DNA from: Candidatus Zipacnadia bacterium
Lineage (GTDB): Bacteria > Armatimonadota > Zipacnadia > Zipacnadales > Zipacnadaceae
Length of the DNA stretch: 7,636 bases
NCBI GenBank assembly: GCA_029821255.1
Contig: JALGTS010000052.1
Location: 1 to 7,636 of the forward strand
Direction: 5' to 3'
The translations under genes and the position numbers were made by a program. Shown here in pieces: positions 6,723 through 7,636 of this stretch. Numbering within the stretch: position 1 is the stretch's first letter; the number at the start of each line of letters is the position of its first letter. The notes beneath the pieces are model-generated. The model ran no database searches and had not been told where the DNA came from. It saw only the letters and a program-made list of their open reading frames with translations.

Positions 6723-7499
6723 ATGAGCGAAGTCAAGCCAGTAGCGGCCATTGTGCTGGCCGCAGGCACTAAATCCGAGCCGGTCAGCCGGGCAAGCGGC
6801 CTGAGCCACAAAGCCATGCTGGAGGTAGGCGGGCAAGCAGTAGTAAACCGGGTGGTGAACGCGTTAAAGGCCGCCCAGCTTGTCAGTGAAGTAGTGGTAG
6901 TGACTGCCCCTGACTCACCGGTGCAGCAGATCCTACCAGAGGGGACAGCCCGAATTGAGGCAACCGGGGAGAGCTTCGTGGACACAATTATGGCAGGGCT
7001 GGAGTACCACAAGGATTACCAAAAGGCTCTACTGGTCACCGCAGACTTGCCGCTGTTGACTGCTGAGGCCGTGGATCATTTCGTTGCTGAAGCACTCGAC
7101 AGCGGCGCGGAATTATGTTACAGTATAGTCAATGCTGAGCAAGCAAGTTCACTGTACAGGACAGCCGGCCATGTGGTGGTACGGCTACGTGATGGTGCCT
7201 TTACCGGTGGCAACTTGGCACTCATCAGCCGGCAGTTCGTAGAGCGCGAACAGCAACGATTAAAGCAGGCCTTCGCTGCCCGCAAAAATCCCATTCGCCT
7301 GGCCCGGCTTCTGGGAAGTCGTTTCATACTCCGCTATTTACTGGGCCGCTTGACGGTGGCTGATATCGTGCAGCATGCCAACCAGATATTGGGGTGTCAG
7401 GCTATGGTGGTTAACTCACCATACCCCGAGATATCTTTTGACGTAGACAAGCCCGAACACATTGCCATCGCCCAGCACCGCTTGAGAGAAAGGCAGTAG
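6723..7499 (+). CDS. MobA-like nucleotidyltransferase-fold protein, substrate unknown
   Basis: A 258-residue protein with the Rossmann-like fold of NTP transferases (GlmU N-domain/MobA/IspD group). Visible: N-terminal AAIVLAAG (8-15), K30 in HKAMLEVGG, the metal-binding-type aspartate in VTADLPLLT (D108), RLRDGAFTGGNLALI (154-168), AARKNPIRLARLLGS (185-199), and a C-terminal FDVDKPEH (239-246). This combination, RLRDG-TGGNL then ARKxP then DVDKPE, marks a conserved but biochemically uncharacterised family found near ispE and glmU-type genes in several Gram-positive-like phyla; this is from memory. Odd point: the loop after LAAG, usually GxGxRM in active enzymes, reads TKSEPVSRASGLSHK and lacks an obvious match. 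It could be a nucleotidyltransferase with an unusual loop or a non-catalytic relative. It follows ispE by 12 bases and ends 4 bases before a tRNA gene, so it lies in the ksgA operon. Confidence 0.8.
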   Translation: MSEVKPVAAIVLAAGTKSEPVSRASGLSHKAMLEVGGQAVVNRVVNALKAAQLVSEVVVVTAPDSPVQQILPEGTARIEATGESFVDTIMAGLEYHKDYQKALLVTADLPLLTAEAVDHFVAEALDSGAELCYSIVNAEQASSLYRTAGHVVVRLRDGAFTGGNLALISRQFVEREQQRLKQAFAARKNPIRLARLLGSRFILRYLLGRLTVADIVQHANQILGCQAMVVNSPYPEISFDVDKPEHIAIAQHRLRERQ

Positions 7500-7503
7500 T
7501 AGC

Positions 7504-7577
7504 TGGGGCGTAGCCAAGTGGTAAGGCACGGGACTTTGGATCCCGCATCGCAGGTTCGATCCCTGCCGCCCCAGCCA
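7504..7577 (+). tRNA. tRNA-Gln(UUG)
   Basis: A 74-base tRNA with a complete cloverleaf. Acceptor TGGGGCG (7504-7510) pairs with CGCCCCA (7567-7573), followed by discriminator G and encoded CCA (7575-7577). The anticodon stem CGGGA/TCCCG (7529-7533/7541-7545) closes loop CTTTGGA with anticodon TTG at 7536-7538, which reads CAA and CAG. The T arm GCAGG/CCTGC (7550-7554/7562-7566) encloses TTCGATC. The D arm (about 7513-7527) contains the GG pair. It begins 4 bases after the preceding stop codon, so it probably comes from the operon transcript by RNase P and 3' processing, or from a promoter inside the upstream gene. Confidence 0.95.
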
Positions 7578-7636
7578 TGATTCGATCGCCCAATAAAGCA
7601 TAGGCAGATAAGTCAGCCGGGGCAGGCAAAGAGGGT
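7578..7636. other. Region after the tRNA, no gene recognised
   Basis: Fifty-nine bases to the window edge hold no open frame with a ribosome binding site, no clear hairpin followed by a T-run, and no second tRNA. It could be the leader of a gene beyond the window. Confidence 0.4.

Noticed and set aside
7411..7629. Minus-strand frames across the tRNA, with peptides like GRQGSNLRC or GAAGIEPA
   Set aside because: These are the well-known false peptides made by translating the antisense of a tRNA gene. They overlap the real tRNA and have no ribosome binding site support.
1..7636. Mobile element, CRISPR array, toxin-antitoxin or defence system
   Set aside because: No direct-repeat array, transposase or integrase motif, terminal inverted repeats or small paired genes are seen. 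All space is taken by housekeeping genes and short gaps, and nothing suggests integration at the tRNA within this window.

Overview
This is a bacterial chromosomal window made almost entirely of housekeeping genes. The genes have clear Shine-Dalgarno sites and short gaps, and a tRNA carries an encoded CCA end. No plasmid, phage, insertion sequence, CRISPR or toxin-antitoxin signal is visible. The lineage cannot be fixed from the sequence alone. An exported protein ending in a FlgD-like Ig domain, next to a ksgA-ispE-nucleotidyltransferase block, fits Armatimonadota or a related deep Terrabacteria lineage (Chloroflexota/Firmicutes-like gene order). That assignment is inference.

Left part (1-2603): the 3' end of a large, probably exported protein runs off the left edge on the plus strand. 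It carries two tandem copies of a GFW-type module and a C-terminal FlgD-like domain. It converges with a minus-strand DegT/DnrJ/EryC1/StrS-type PLP aminotransferase whose best start is a GTG at 2452 behind a GGAGG. The 151-base gap between that gene and the next holds a hairpin that may terminate rel, and a G-rich tract on the minus strand.

Centre (2604-4962): a full-length bifunctional RelA/SpoT-type (p)ppGpp synthetase/hydrolase lies on the minus strand. It has all expected domains, but its RxKD-type motif reads QFTD. It shares a compact divergent promoter region with ksgA, where two back-to-back sigma70-like promoters, each with a 17-base spacer, can be read.

Right part (4963-7636): a plus-strand run of ksgA (16S rRNA dimethyltransferase), ispE (MEP isoprenoid pathway kinase), a MobA-like nucleotidyltransferase-fold protein of unknown substrate, and tRNA-Gln(UUG) starting 4 bases after the last stop codon. 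Gaps are 2, 12 and 4 bases, so this looks like one transcription unit. The last 59 bases hold no recognisable gene.

I found no new multi-gene system. The points most worth a second look are the QFTD motif in Rel, the degenerate nucleotide-binding loop of the nucleotidyltransferase-like protein, the tRNA embedded behind protein genes, and the back-to-back divergent promoters.
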